A stretch of 64,000 bases of DNA from JAWLDA01 sp041686855 (GCA_041686855.1 JAWLDA010000003.1:1-64000), one strand, 5' to 3'. Positions 1 through 8,454 are shown, counted from the stretch's first letter. Program-made: numbers and translations. Notes: generated from the sequence alone by a model not told the origin.

Positions 1-55
1 AGCGGTGATGGTACTGCCGGGGCAACCCGGTGGGAGCGTAGCTCGTTGCCGACAC
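1..55 (+). rRNA. rrf: 5S ribosomal RNA, 3' end only
   Basis: The first ~55 bases read like the last part of a bacterial 5S rRNA: GATGGTACT, then a GC-rich arm (CCGGG-GCAA-CCCGG), GGGAGCGTAG, and the 3' strand of helix I (GTTGCCGACA). A strong terminator follows within ten bases, as is usual at the end of an rrn operon. The 5' half, and presumably 16S and 23S, lie outside the window. The exact 3' end cannot be fixed without the helix I partner strand. Confidence 0.72.
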
Positions 56-126
56 ACTTTTATGAGCCTCACATCAAACGATGTGGGGCTCCTTTCTTTG
101 CAGCCGCCACCGGGTTGCCCCGGCAG
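14..126. repeat. 20-bp perfect inverted repeat flanking the rrn terminator
   Basis: Bases 14-33 (the helix IV/V arm of the 5S rRNA) are repeated exactly in inverted orientation at 107-126, 73 bp away on the other side of the terminator. The right copy also forms its own hairpin with 127-139 (CACCGG...CCGGTG). No target-site duplication or transposase is visible, so this is not called a mobile element. Confidence 0.7.
64..99 (+). terminator. Rho-independent terminator after 5S rRNA
   Basis: An 11-bp stem, GAGCCTCACAT (64-74) with ATGTGGGGCTC (81-91) and one G-U pair, has a six-base loop and is followed by CTTTCTTT. It lies directly downstream of the 5S rRNA and ends the rrn operon. Confidence 0.75.
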
Positions 127-193
127 GGGCGACCGGTGCCACAGCTGAGACTTTGCGTAGCAAAGGCCAGCTGAAGGCGCGGGGCGATTAGTC

Positions 194-358
194 CTAATCG
201 TCCACGGGGTACCTAATGAGGAAGTAGAGAGTTATTACCCATATTCCCACTGTCAAGGCCAGGGACCACACAGAGAAGGCCCGAGTAATGGGGCGAACCA
301 ATTCGCCGAGCATGATGAGGAGCGCTATGATTGACTGTAGAAAGATTAAGAAAGGCAT
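194..358 (-). CDS. Small two-helix membrane protein, candidate germinant-receptor D subunit
   Basis: This 54-residue protein begins one base after the gerAB stop, so it is the last gene of the germination operon. It starts M-P-F-L-I-F-L-Q and has two hydrophobic stretches (about residues 2-20 and 28-49) separated by a short charged turn (E-L-V-R-P). Some Bacillus gerA-type operons are known to have a very small two-TM D subunit (such as GerKD) that modulates receptor activity. Size, topology and position fit that role, but sequence similarity to a D subunit could not be tested, so the function is inference. The ATG start is the only reasonable one. Confidence 0.6.
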   Translation of the reverse strand: MPFLIFLQSIIALLIMLGELVRPITRAFSVWSLALTVGIWVITLYFLIRYPVDD

Positions 359-359
359 G

Positions 360-1478
360 CTATCGATCTCCCGTTTTTGCCCGCGAACTCTCTCCCAAGC
401 CCCGCAGCATCGCTATGATCCAAAGAATGAGGGGGATCACAAGAGTGGAGACGAGTCCGACTGCTGAGATGATTGGGAGCGCCACGTCTTGTACTGATTC
501 GTAATCTTGTGGGAACATGCTAAACCAGTACGAGCCAAGGCCCACAGGTACAATAAAGAACTTGGTCTTACCCATATCAAAGTTAAAGGCTTGAGTGGTG
601 AAAAGGGAGATTCCCCACAGCAGGACGGTGCACAAGCAAAAGACGGAGGCTGTCCAAGTGACGAGAATGAAGAGGCCCGTCCGCTCAACGAACGTACCTG
701 GTATCTCAATGAGGCGGAGGACGAGGATCCCCGGCCAATTGAGTGTTTTGGCCGCCTCCGTACCCGCAATTCCGGAGACGGAGATGAGAATCAGAATCAG
801 CAGTCCCCAAAGGAGTCCGAGTGCAATGAACGCTGCGCGAGTTACTTTGACTCCTCCCGGCGTGAATGCGTATGTCACGAGAGTAATCTGAATCCCCATG
901 ACGACATAGTAAGCGTTGAGCGCCGCGGTGACGATGGGTTCTACCCCTACAAACAGGGGCTTAGCCGTCGTTGGATCGAAGTCTTTCAGCGAAAATAGGA
1001 AGATGGCGCCTATGGCAAGGTATGTAAGGCTCATGACGAAGACTGAGAATCGCCCGATCGTTTCGATCCCCTTATACGCTACATAAGCAACGCCTAAAAT
1101 CATCGTGAAGGTGATGATCTCTAACGGTGTCTCTCGGAGGATCTGCGTGCTGATTAGGTCCGAGAAGATCCGGACTGCAATGCCAAGCCAAAACGTATGG
1201 GCGATGATAAGTAGTACCATGAGAGGGACGCCGACAATTCTCCCCGTAATCTCAGGCAAAAATTCGCCCACGGATCGACCGGGAAATCGCGCCGCCAACT
1301 TATTCATGATAACCATTGCAACCGCTGCGATGACTCCAATGAGAATGAACGCGTAAATGGCAGAATGACCGGCAGATAAATGGAGGTCGTTAGGAAAGAT
1401 GAACAGTCCGAAGGCCAAGGTCTGAGCCACGATCATCGCACCGTGTTCGACGCTTGAGATCCTCTGCCCGAAGTGCAC
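360..1478 (-). CDS. gerAB: Spore germination receptor B subunit, GerAB family
   Basis: This is the 372-residue integral membrane subunit of a nutrient germinant receptor in the spore inner membrane. It belongs to the amino-acid/polyamine/organocation transporter superfamily and is thought to bind the germinant. About ten hydrophobic helices run from near residue 15 to 360, with typical family features: an early segment near Q-T-L-A-F-G and a helix around Y-V-V-M-G-I-Q-I. It starts with GTG behind AAAGGACGG. It follows gerAC by 29 bp and precedes a tiny membrane gene by one base. The A-C-B order matches gerK rather than gerA of Bacillus subtilis. The ligand cannot be predicted. Confidence 0.9.
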   Translation of the reverse strand: MHFGQRISSVEHGAMIVAQTLAFGLFIFPNDLHLSAGHSAIYAFILIGVIAAVAMVIMNKLAARFPGRSVGEFLPEITGRIVGVPLMVLLIIAHTFWLGIAVRIFSDLISTQILRETPLEIITFTMILGVAYVAYKGIETIGRFSVFVMSLTYLAIGAIFLFSLKDFDPTTAKPLFVGVEPIVTAALNAYYVVMGIQITLVTYAFTPGGVKVTRAAFIALGLLWGLLILILISVSGIAGTEAAKTLNWPGILVLRLIEIPGTFVERTGLFILVTWTASVFCLCTVLLWGISLFTTQAFNFDMGKTKFFIVPVGLGSYWFSMFPQDYESVQDVALPIISAVGLVSTLVIPLILWIIAMLRGLGESSRAKTGDR

Positions 1479-1507
1479 GTCGTATCACCGTCCTTTCGCT
1501 GTGCAGC

Positions 1508-2701
1508 TCAACGCGTTAGACCCTTTCCACGCAGTTTGGTTTCGATCTCTACCTGCATGTCAGCTTGGCGAAACGCTTCGTTCCAGTCCTCGTCCCAGTT
1601 GTTCACCTTCCATAAATCCGGATAACGTTTGTGAACCATTTCACCAAAGTCCGTAATATCAGATCCTAGGAGTTGTAGTTTGCTCAGGGTCTTTTCCACC
1701 GTTTGCTTGACGTAGCGCTCAAGCAAACCTTCGGCCTCTCGAAACGTCTCCGGGGCTTCCACGGACCCGGCGCCTGACATGCGCCCAATGTTCCCCTCAA
1801 GAAATATCCGAATCTGAAAGGCGATAGATAGATCCTTGACGACGGGAGTGACATCCGCTGAAGAACGCAGGTCGCGGGCAACTACAAAACTCGTGGGATC
1901 TCCCTCGTAAGGGACGGTGATGGTACCACCAAGGAATTGATTGGTCAAAAGATTGAACCCTACAGTCTCTTGGGGCCCTAGCCACCCAACTAATCCGGCA
2001 CCTTTGAAGACCGCGGAGCCATCAAGGGCGATCTGATCACGACTCACTGTGACACTCGCTGCGCCCGACTCCCGGCCGGGAGTGCGCCAGTCCCGATAAA
2101 AATCCCACAGCCTGGTGAGGTTGGTGACACCGGGCGTGTCGTCCTTTTTCCTGAAGGAGGTTAGGAACTCCGCCGCGTTCTTCGCGAGTGGAGGGGATGC
2201 CACGAGCACTTCACGGGCGGTTTGCTCTTTGGCCACAAGCAAATCGACCAGGCTGCTCACGTCGGGATCACGCATGAGCTCATCCACAAGGACGTCCCAA
2301 TGTTGTCGCGCGACTCCTTCGCTAATGACAAACACCTGCAAGTGCCCGAAGTACATGGATCGGCTGAGCCGCATTTTGGCGTTTTCAATGGCTTCTAGGA
2401 ATGTGTGCCCCTCCGCTCCGATCACGAAGAACGGGGGCTCTTGCGCGCCGCCGCCACTCGGCCCGCCGGTCGATGACCTTGCGGCCAGCTCGGGTTTTGC
2501 GATCATGAAGGTGATAGCCAGTTTATCGTCACCACTCGAGGTTGCCATACCTTCCACCTCCTCTAAGAGGTCAATCCCAATCGCCATCACCAACGACCTC
2601 GTATCTAGCTCCTGGGTATCCCAACATCCGGCGGCGCTGAAGGTGAGAAGGCACAGCATCGCGGCGCATGCGAGCCGTTTTGATTTACCGTGTGCGCGCA
2701 A
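1508..2701 (-). CDS. gerAC: Spore germination receptor C subunit, GerAC-family lipoprotein
   Basis: This is the 397-residue lipoprotein subunit of the germinant receptor. The N-terminus has a basic region, a hydrophobic core and a lipobox S-A-A-G-C, with the lipidated cysteine at residue 26. It is followed by W-D-T-Q-E-L, the family hallmark (C-W-D-x-x-E-L). The rest is the three-domain GerAC fold, expected on the outer face of the spore inner membrane. It starts with TTG, five bases after the gerAA stop, so translation is probably coupled. A short serine/glycine-rich stretch near residues 75-85 may be a flexible loop. Confidence 0.92.
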   Translation of the reverse strand: MRAHGKSKRLACAAMLCLLTFSAAGCWDTQELDTRSLVMAIGIDLLEEVEGMATSSGDDKLAITFMIAKPELAARSSTGGPSGGGAQEPPFFVIGAEGHTFLEAIENAKMRLSRSMYFGHLQVFVISEGVARQHWDVLVDELMRDPDVSSLVDLLVAKEQTAREVLVASPPLAKNAAEFLTSFRKKDDTPGVTNLTRLWDFYRDWRTPGRESGAASVTVSRDQIALDGSAVFKGAGLVGWLGPQETVGFNLLTNQFLGGTITVPYEGDPTSFVVARDLRSSADVTPVVKDLSIAFQIRIFLEGNIGRMSGAGSVEAPETFREAEGLLERYVKQTVEKTLSKLQLLGSDITDFGEMVHKRYPDLWKVNNWDEDWNEAFRQADMQVEIETKLRGKGLTR

Positions 2702-2706
2702 AGATA

Positions 2707-4383
2707 TCAGTCCTCGTCGTCCAATTGCGGTCCTTTGGTGGGTTGCTCGTAGCTCCCTTTAGAACGTCGGTCCTGAGGCCGCAGCCAACTGGGGCGGGTC
2801 TTGATGAGCGGGCCCGGCCAGGTGAGGAGAAGGCTGTTTTTGAGAAGTGAGGTGCCCCGCACGGGAGAGTAAGGAGTCAGGTACGGGACGCCAAACGAGC
2901 TCAGCGAACAGAGGTGTCCGATGATGACTAAGGCGAATATGCCCATGCCGTATAGGCCCAGGAATGCAGCCGACATAGCGAATCCCCATCGCATCAATCG
3001 CGTTGGGATTGAAATCTCAAAACTGGGGGGCGCAAACGTTGCGATCGCGGTGAGAGAGACGATGATAACCATCAGGTTTGAGATGATGCCCGCCTGGGCG
3101 GCTGCAGTTCCAATCACAAGACCTCCGACGATACCGATCGTCGCTCCCATTTGGCTGGGCATCCGAATGGCTGCTTCCCGCAGAATCTCCATCGTGATCT
3201 CCATCATGATCACTTCCACGATGGTAGGAAAGGGGAGGCCTTCCCGGCTTCCAGCGATGCTCATCGCCAACTCTGTCGGTATCATCTCCGGATGAACGGC
3301 GGTGAGCGCGATGTAAAGTCCCGGCAATTGCGGAGCGATCAACGCCGCCGCAAGCCGAACCCAATGAATGATCGTGGCGTTGAAAAACGCGTGAGTGATA
3401 TCTTCAATTGTCTTGTAGAAATCCTGGAGCACCACGGGGACCGTAATGGCGAACGGAGTATTATCCACCACAATGATAACCCGTCCCGTTAGGAGCCATT
3501 TGACGCACAAATCCGGTCGTGGGGTAACCCGCGTTAGAGGAAAGATCGAATAAGGGTGATCGTTGAGGTGTTGTTCGATGGTGGCACTCTCCAGCACCCC
3601 GTCTACGTCGATCGCTGTCAGGCGTTCTTCTGCTGCTTTAACGATCTCCTTGTTCGTCAAGCCTTCGATGAATAGGACTGCCACCCGGGTCTTGGTCCGT
3701 TCGCCGATGGTGTGGTTCTTAATTCGGAGATTTGGATCTTTGAGTCGGCGGCGAATGAGGCTCAAGTTGACGTCAATCGGTTCCGTGAACCCTTCGTTGG
3801 AGCCGCGCACGGATCGCTCCACACTTGGCGGCTCGACGTTGCGATGTTTAAATCCCTTTGTCTCCAACGCCCAGACGCTCTTGACACCATCGATTGCCAA
3901 GACGGTATCTCCGTTTAGAACGGCTTCTACCATCCTATCGAACTGGTCAACCCGATCGACTTCTGAGACCGTGACCGTTAACTTGTCAATCTTCTCTCGG
4001 ATCTCCTGGAGCGGGAGCTCGTTGGGGGAGCGTCGGGCCTCGTGCACGAGTGGCTGCAGAATGTCCTCAGTGATCACTTTTCTTTCTACCATCGACTCTA
4101 CATAGATTAAGGCCGCTGGGGACTCCCCTGCGATGATAAACCGCCGGATGACGATATCGTCGCTCTCTCCAATCGTCTCTTGTACAGCTGTCAACAGATT
4201 CTGGAGATTCCCTGAGTGATGAGGCCTAATGTTCGGGCGCGGGACGTGTCCGCGGGGTTCCGAACTCGGTCTAGAGGCGAGAACCCTCTCAAGAAACCGT
4301 CGTATCAACGTTTGCCACCTCCCCCACGTCAGGCAGATCTCATCTACAGAGTCTCTCCTGGGACGGTTGGAAGTATTCACCAT
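2707..4383 (-). CDS. gerAA: Spore germination receptor A subunit, GerAA family
   Basis: This is the 558-residue A subunit of the germinant receptor. Residues 1 to about 310 are hydrophilic (the two-subdomain cytoplasmic N-terminal region), including the conserved stretch D-P-N-L-R-I-K. About five to six membrane helices follow (310-500), with P-F-P-T-I-V-E-V in the middle, and then a basic tail. GerA-family A subunits assemble into oligomeric membrane channels that release ions during germination. It is the first gene of the operon, divergent from pgsA across 138 bp. A SigG promoter is expected there, but no convincing one was found. ATG at 4383 or GTG at 4380 could be the start; no strong Shine-Dalgarno sequence separates them. 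Confidence 0.92.
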   Translation of the reverse strand: MVNTSNRPRRDSVDEICLTWGRWQTLIRRFLERVLASRPSSEPRGHVPRPNIRPHHSGNLQNLLTAVQETIGESDDIVIRRFIIAGESPAALIYVESMVERKVITEDILQPLVHEARRSPNELPLQEIREKIDKLTVTVSEVDRVDQFDRMVEAVLNGDTVLAIDGVKSVWALETKGFKHRNVEPPSVERSVRGSNEGFTEPIDVNLSLIRRRLKDPNLRIKNHTIGERTKTRVAVLFIEGLTNKEIVKAAEERLTAIDVDGVLESATIEQHLNDHPYSIFPLTRVTPRPDLCVKWLLTGRVIIVVDNTPFAITVPVVLQDFYKTIEDITHAFFNATIIHWVRLAAALIAPQLPGLYIALTAVHPEMIPTELAMSIAGSREGLPFPTIVEVIMMEITMEILREAAIRMPSQMGATIGIVGGLVIGTAAAQAGIISNLMVIIVSLTAIATFAPPSFEISIPTRLMRWGFAMSAAFLGLYGMGIFALVIIGHLCSLSSFGVPYLTPYSPVRGTSLLKNSLLLTWPGPLIKTRPSWLRPQDRRSKGSYEQPTKGPQLDDED

Positions 4384-4521
4384 GACCTGGTCTCGGCACC
4401 GTACGATCCCCTGTAAACCTTTATCAGGCTCGTTGCAGACCGTAGGGGGCAGGGGCAGTCATGTCGTATGATACTGTGAGTTGCCAGTGTACGATTTACC
4501 ATACCAAGAGGGGGAGAGAGT

Positions 4522-5085
4522 GTGAACGACCCTTCGGCACACGTTCAAAGATTTTGGACGAGCGCAAACCTGATTACGCTCAGCCGTGCGATCCTATCGG
4601 TGCCCGTGGTGTGGGCCATCGTGCAGGGAGATGGCTCGTCGTGGGCGGCTCTGATCCTCTTTGTCATTGCGGCTGCCACCGACGGTTTGGATGGATACGT
4701 TGCCCGATCCCGAGGTGAGATCTCTCGCTTCGGGACGCTGCTCGATCCGATCGCCGACAAGGTGTTTGGCCTCCTTGTCTTTATCTCCTTAGTGTGGGTT
4801 GACGCCTTACCGATTAGTCTGTTTTACATTCTCGCGCTCAAGGAGTTGATGCTGCTGGTAGGGGGAGCAGTATTGCTGCGGGGGGCCGACCGGGTGGTTT
4901 CTGCGCGATCGTTAGGCAAGATTGCGACCGTGGTCCTCTTTATCGGTTTTGGAGGAATACTAGCAGGGATGTCAACGCTTGGGACCTGGCTCGCATCCCT
5001 CGGCGTAGCGCTCTCTGTAGCTGCCGGAATTGACTACGCCGTGCTGGCCTGGCGTAGCGCCCTCAGCGCGCGCAATGCCCGCTAA
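4522..5085 (+). CDS. pgsA: CDP-diacylglycerol-glycerol-3-phosphate 3-phosphatidyltransferase
   Basis: This 187-residue membrane enzyme makes phosphatidylglycerol phosphate from CDP-diacylglycerol and glycerol 3-phosphate, the committed step to anionic phospholipids. The complete CDP-alcohol phosphotransferase signature D-x2-D-G-x2-A-R-x8-G-x3-D-x3-D is present, with D54, D57, G58, A61, R62, G71, D75 and D79. About five to six hydrophobic helices fit the family, and length is normal. It starts with GTG behind GAGGGGGAGAG. In many Bacillota pgsA follows ftsK and a rodZ-like gene; here those are 43 kb away. A different CDP-alcohol transferase specificity cannot be excluded. Confidence 0.85.
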   Translation: MNDPSAHVQRFWTSANLITLSRAILSVPVVWAIVQGDGSSWAALILFVIAAATDGLDGYVARSRGEISRFGTLLDPIADKVFGLLVFISLVWVDALPISLFYILALKELMLLVGGAVLLRGADRVVSARSLGKIATVVLFIGFGGILAGMSTLGTWLASLGVALSVAAGIDYAVLAWRSALSARNAR

Positions 5086-5153
5086 AGTGGCCGGATAATC
5101 CACCGATCTGCGGGGATGACTACCCGTGACGCTCCCTGCAGAGGATGAGACGC

Positions 5154-5822
5154 ATGAACATTCTCGTTTTACTCCTTGTCTCGTTGGTTCCGGGATTATT
5201 GTGGGTGTGGTTCTTTTACAGGCAGGACCGTGAGAAAGAGCCCAAACGGATTATCCTGATCACCTTTGTCGCCGGCATGGTGGCCATCATTCCCGCGGCG
5301 CTGTACGAACTCCCGTTTCAGCACCTGTTAGGTGGTGGGACGACTCCTCAGTTGACCCAATTTCTTGTTGCTGTCTTCGTCGTCGGGTTAGGGGAAGAGG
5401 GCGCTAAGCTGCTCGCCACGTACTGGGCGGCGTTTCGACGGAGCGCGTTTAACGAACCAGCCGATGGGATCATTTACGCAGTCACCGCATCGTTGGGTTT
5501 CGCGGCGCTCGAAAACCTTCTTTACACGTTCACCTTTGGTCTAAACGTGGCGCCGGTGCGGGCCGTCGTCACCTCACTCGCACATGCCTCTTTTGGAGGC
5601 GTTGCTGGACTCTACCTGGGACTTGCCAAGTTTCGAGAGGATGTGGGCTTACCCCAGGTGTTACAAGGACTGGGAATTGCTGCGCTCTTGCATGGCGTAT
5701 ACGATTACATCATCATCGCGGAGTTGGTCCATCCTTTGGTCTCATTGGCAATCGTGTACGCGACGTATCGGTATATCGCGTGGAAGATTCGCGTGCCGGA
5801 TGGGCCGGTCGGGGTGCGCTAG
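5154..5822 (+). CDS. prsW: PrsW-family intramembrane metalloprotease
   Basis: This is a polytopic membrane protein of 222 residues from the chosen start. It carries the PrsW motifs: G-E-E-G-A-K (the E-E-x-x-K motif), then E-P-A-D-G-I-I-Y-A, G-F-A-A-L-E-N-L-L-Y, and later conserved histidines (L-A-H-A-S-F, L-H-G-V-Y). PrsW in Bacillus subtilis makes the site-1 cut in the anti-sigma factor RsiW; related proteins are CAAX-protease-like. No ECF sigma/anti-sigma pair is visible here, so the substrate is unknown. ATG at 5154 is preferred to ATG at 5145 because GAGG touches the latter directly but lies nine bases before the former. Confidence 0.85.
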   Translation: MNILVLLLVSLVPGLLWVWFFYRQDREKEPKRIILITFVAGMVAIIPAALYELPFQHLLGGGTTPQLTQFLVAVFVVGLGEEGAKLLATYWAAFRRSAFNEPADGIIYAVTASLGFAALENLLYTFTFGLNVAPVRAVVTSLAHASFGGVAGLYLGLAKFREDVGLPQVLQGLGIAALLHGVYDYIIIAELVHPLVSLAIVYATYRYIAWKIRVPDGPVGVR

Positions 5823-5886
5823 TGCAATCGACAATTCGACTTAGATTGTGGTAAAGTTGGAGTAGTCTATAGGGGAGCGATGCTCG

Positions 5887-6636
5887 GTGGCCGGACACTC
5901 CAAATGGGATAACATTAAACATAAAAAGGCCAAGGAAGACGCCCGACGCGGGAAGGTCTTCACCAAGATGACTCGCCTTATCTCAGTCGCTGCGCGAGAG
6001 GGCGGCTCTGATCCTGAGAGCAACTTTCGGCTGCGACTGGCGATCGATAAAGCCAAGGCCGCCAACGTGCCTAACGAGACGATTGAGCGGGCCATCAAGC
6101 GCGGTGCTGGGGAGCTCGGCTCCGACTCGTACGAGGAGATCGTGTATGAGGGGTACGGTCCCGGAGGGGTTGCGGTCATGATGCAGATCATGACGGATAA
6201 CCGCAACCGTACCGCAGCGGATATGCGTCATATCTTTTCGAAGCACGGTGGCAATCTCGGCGAGTCGGGGTGTGTCGCGTGGATGTTTGACAAGATCGGC
6301 GCCATCACGCTCGAGGCCGACGGCGCCGACGAGGACGAAGTAATATTGATGGCCTTGGAAGCTGGCGCGGACGACGTTGAGCGCGACGGCGACACCTTCA
6401 CTATCACAACCACACCGGAGAGCTTTGAGAGTGTTAGGGAAGCCCTGATCGACGCGGGTTACACTGTCGATACCGCCGAAATTACGATGAGACCGACCAA
6501 CACTATCGAAGTGGATGCAGCGATTGGCAAGAAGTTACTACAAATGCTCGATGCAATTGAGGATCACGATGACGTGCAGGATGTTTACGCAAACTTTGAT
6601 TTGACCGAAGAGGCGCTCGCCGCGATCCAAGGGTGA
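5887..6636 (+). CDS. yebC: YebC/PmpR-family protein (TACO1 family)
   Basis: This 249-residue protein starts with M-A-G-H-S-K-W-D-N-I-K-H, the near-invariant N-terminus of the YebC family, and keeps the central G-Y-G-P-G-G-V-A and R-N-R-T sequences. Members were first described as DNA-binding transcription regulators, and more recently as ribosome-associated factors that relieve stalling on proline-rich stretches. Position next to ruvC is widely conserved. Length is typical. It starts with GTG behind GGGGAG. Confidence 0.93.
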   Translation: MAGHSKWDNIKHKKAKEDARRGKVFTKMTRLISVAAREGGSDPESNFRLRLAIDKAKAANVPNETIERAIKRGAGELGSDSYEEIVYEGYGPGGVAVMMQIMTDNRNRTAADMRHIFSKHGGNLGESGCVAWMFDKIGAITLEADGADEDEVILMALEAGADDVERDGDTFTITTTPESFESVREALIDAGYTVDTAEITMRPTNTIEVDAAIGKKLLQMLDAIEDHDDVQDVYANFDLTEEALAAIQG

Positions 6637-6668
6637 TCTCCTGGAGTCCTAACTCGCACGACGCGCAT

Positions 6669-6698
6669 TCATACTTTGGATCCTCCCCGGGAAACCTA
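6669..6698 (+). promoter_or_regulatory. Possible SigF-type promoter for bofC
   Basis: TCATA (6669-6673) is followed after 15 bases by GGGAAACCTA (6689-6698). The SigF -10 consensus is GGNNANAHTR, matched at all fixed positions but one, and the spacing is ideal. The -35 element matches only the Y-A-T-A part of G-Y-A-T-A. Forespore expression fits the function of the gene downstream. This is a pattern match only. Confidence 0.35.
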
Positions 6699-6732
6699 CC
6701 CAAAGATTCTGGTAGATTGTGGGGGAGGACCA

Positions 6733-7269
6733 TTGTCGAAACGAGAACGTTTAATTATTTTGGGGGTGGCTGCGGTCCTATTCGTCGCCACCTTCGGCCT
6801 TACTTTTCAAAGGTTCACAAGCGTGCCGCTGCCCGACGAACCGAGTCAACCTCAGGCCCAAACCGTCGTCAGGGAGAACGCCGAAACGGTCGTCCACTAC
6901 CTCATGGATGACGGTAAAGTCGCCATGACTGAGGTGGGAAGCGTTAGTGACGATTTGGTGGGCAAAGGGATCGCAGAGATTCGGCATTTGAAACCTGAGT
7001 GGAGTATTGTAAGTTTCGCCGGAGATCGTATCGTCGCCAGTCGCCCCTGCCCCGAGCAGACTGGGACCGTGGGCTTCATCCGACCCGTCGATGGAAACGT
7101 GGGGATATTCCTCGGAGAACCGGAGGGATGCCACGAGTTGGCCGACGTGACGACGATCGAAGTGGCAGCCTTACAAGAGTCGGTTCGAACGCTGGTCGAA
7201 GCAGGGATTTCGTTTCAAGACCGGCACGACGTACCGCAAATTTTAGACGGACTGCTTAGTTCGCGTTGA
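6733..7269 (+). CDS. bofC: BofC-like forespore protein
   Basis: This is a 178-residue membrane-anchored protein with one N-terminal helix (about residues 6-24) and an extracytoplasmic rest. The C-terminal ~65 residues (V-D-G-N-V-G-I-F-L-G, then T-T-I-E-V-A-A-L, then E-A-G-I-S-F, then I-L-D-G-L-L-S-S) resemble the BofC C-terminal domain. BofC is made in the forespore and restrains SpoIVB-dependent signalling to pro-SigK processing. Position between yebC and ruvC resembles the bofC-ruvAB neighbourhood of Bacillus. TTG at 6733 is chosen because GGGGGAGG lies just before it; the longer version from 6676 lacks a ribosome site. Confidence 0.65.
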   Translation: MSKRERLIILGVAAVLFVATFGLTFQRFTSVPLPDEPSQPQAQTVVRENAETVVHYLMDDGKVAMTEVGSVSDDLVGKGIAEIRHLKPEWSIVSFAGDRIVASRPCPEQTGTVGFIRPVDGNVGIFLGEPEGCHELADVTTIEVAALQESVRTLVEAGISFQDRHDVPQILDGLLSSR

Positions 7270-7281
7270 AGGTGCATCTCT

Positions 7282-7806
7282 TTGGTAATCTTGGGAATCG
7301 ACCCGGGGACTGCAACCACCGGATATGGGGTCGTTGAGTTTCGGGCGGGTCAACTCAAACACTGCCGCCACGGAAGTATCCGCACGCCCGCGAAGCAGGG
7401 ACTTCCACATCGGCTGAAGAGTATTTATACGGAAGTTCGGGATCTGATTGACGAGACGTCTCCGGATACAGTCGCCGTCGAACAACTTTTTTTTAGTCGA
7501 AACACAACGTCTGCGTTAGCCGTGGGACACGCACGTGGCGTCATCCTCCTTGCCGCTGCTGAGCGTGGCCTTAGAGTCGTGGAGTACACTCCGATGCAGG
7601 TGAAACAGAGCATCTCGGGGTACGGAGGGGCAGACAAGATGCAAGTGACGTTTATGGTGCGGGCTTTGCTTTCTCTCAATCAAAACCCGACTCCCGACGA
7701 TGCCGCTGACGCACTTGCCATTGCAATTTGCCACGCACACGCCGTCACGGCCGAGGGACGCATGGCCCGAGCGTTTGAGGAGCAGACGGGTCAAGGAGGG
7801 GTTTGA
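7282..7806 (+). CDS. ruvC: Holliday junction endodeoxyribonuclease RuvC
   Basis: This is the 174-residue resolvase that cuts Holliday junctions made by RecA and migrated by RuvAB. The catalytic acidic residues are in place: D7 (G-I-D-P-G-T), E67 (A-V-E-Q-L-F-F), and D140 and D143 (D-D-A-A-D-A-L). Length is normal. It starts with TTG and overlaps the ruvA start by one base (TGATG), so translation is coupled. Confidence 0.96.
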   Translation: MVILGIDPGTATTGYGVVEFRAGQLKHCRHGSIRTPAKQGLPHRLKSIYTEVRDLIDETSPDTVAVEQLFFSRNTTSALAVGHARGVILLAAAERGLRVVEYTPMQVKQSISGYGGADKMQVTFMVRALLSLNQNPTPDDAADALAIAICHAHAVTAEGRMARAFEEQTGQGGV

Positions 7807-8432
7807 TGATCGCTCGACTGCGCGGGAGCCTCGTTGAGCTGAACGCTGGGGATCTCATTTTGGACGTGAATGGCGTCGGGTATCGGGTCTTCGTGCCCGA
7901 GTCCACGATCCGCGCCGTTGGCTTGGTTGGCGAGCAAACGTCCCTACACATCCATACACATGTACGCGAAGACGCCATCCAGCTATACGGGTTTGCGACA
8001 AAAGCCGAGTTGCGCCTCTACGAGACTGTTGTGGGAGTCGGAGGTGTGGGACCTCGACTGGCGCTTTCAATACTCTCTCACGTCTCGGTGGAAGCGTTTG
8101 TGCGAGCCGTCTTGAGCCAAGAGAGCAGCGTGTTGACGAAGATTCCGGGAATCGGAAAGAAGACGGCGGCACGGATCCTTTTGGAACTGAAAGATAAGCT
8201 GGCTGACGCCGGCTGGGCGGAGCTCTCGCAGAGTGCTGTACAACAAGCCCAAGAGAGCAAATCGGGCGCTGCCATCATGGACGACGTACTCGGAGCGCTC
8301 CTGGCTCTTGGGTACAGTGAGGAAGAGGCGCAACAGGCCGTTGCACAGGTCGCAGAGGAGAAAGAGACGGTCGACGAGAGCGTGGAGCGACTCATCACGC
8401 TGGCTTTGGGGAAACTCGATCGAGTGAGTTAA
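7806..8432 (+). CDS. ruvA: Holliday junction branch migration protein RuvA
   Basis: This is the 208-residue junction-binding subunit that forms a tetramer and loads the RuvB motor. The N-terminal OB domain begins M-I-A-R-L-R-G. The central helix-hairpin-helix motifs are G-V-G-G-V-G-P-R and I-P-G-I-G-K-K-T-A. The C-terminal RuvB-contacting domain (about 150-205) has A-L-L-A-L-G-Y. ATG at 7806 is preceded by AAGGAGGGG. A TTG one codon upstream is less well spaced. Confidence 0.96.
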   Translation: MIARLRGSLVELNAGDLILDVNGVGYRVFVPESTIRAVGLVGEQTSLHIHTHVREDAIQLYGFATKAELRLYETVVGVGGVGPRLALSILSHVSVEAFVRAVLSQESSVLTKIPGIGKKTAARILLELKDKLADAGWAELSQSAVQQAQESKSGAAIMDDVLGALLALGYSEEEAQQAVAQVAEEKETVDESVERLITLALGKLDRVS

Positions 8433-8454
8433 GCGCGATCGGAGGTGAGCGACG

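Noticed and set aside
14..126. A small structured RNA (for example SRP RNA) closed by the 20-bp stem
   Set aside because: The internal sequence lacks the SRP core and contains a standard terminator; the left arm is explained as part of 5S rRNA.
4384..4521. A SigG promoter for the germination operon
   Set aside because: CATACGA resembles a -10 element, but no -35 element at the right distance could be found.
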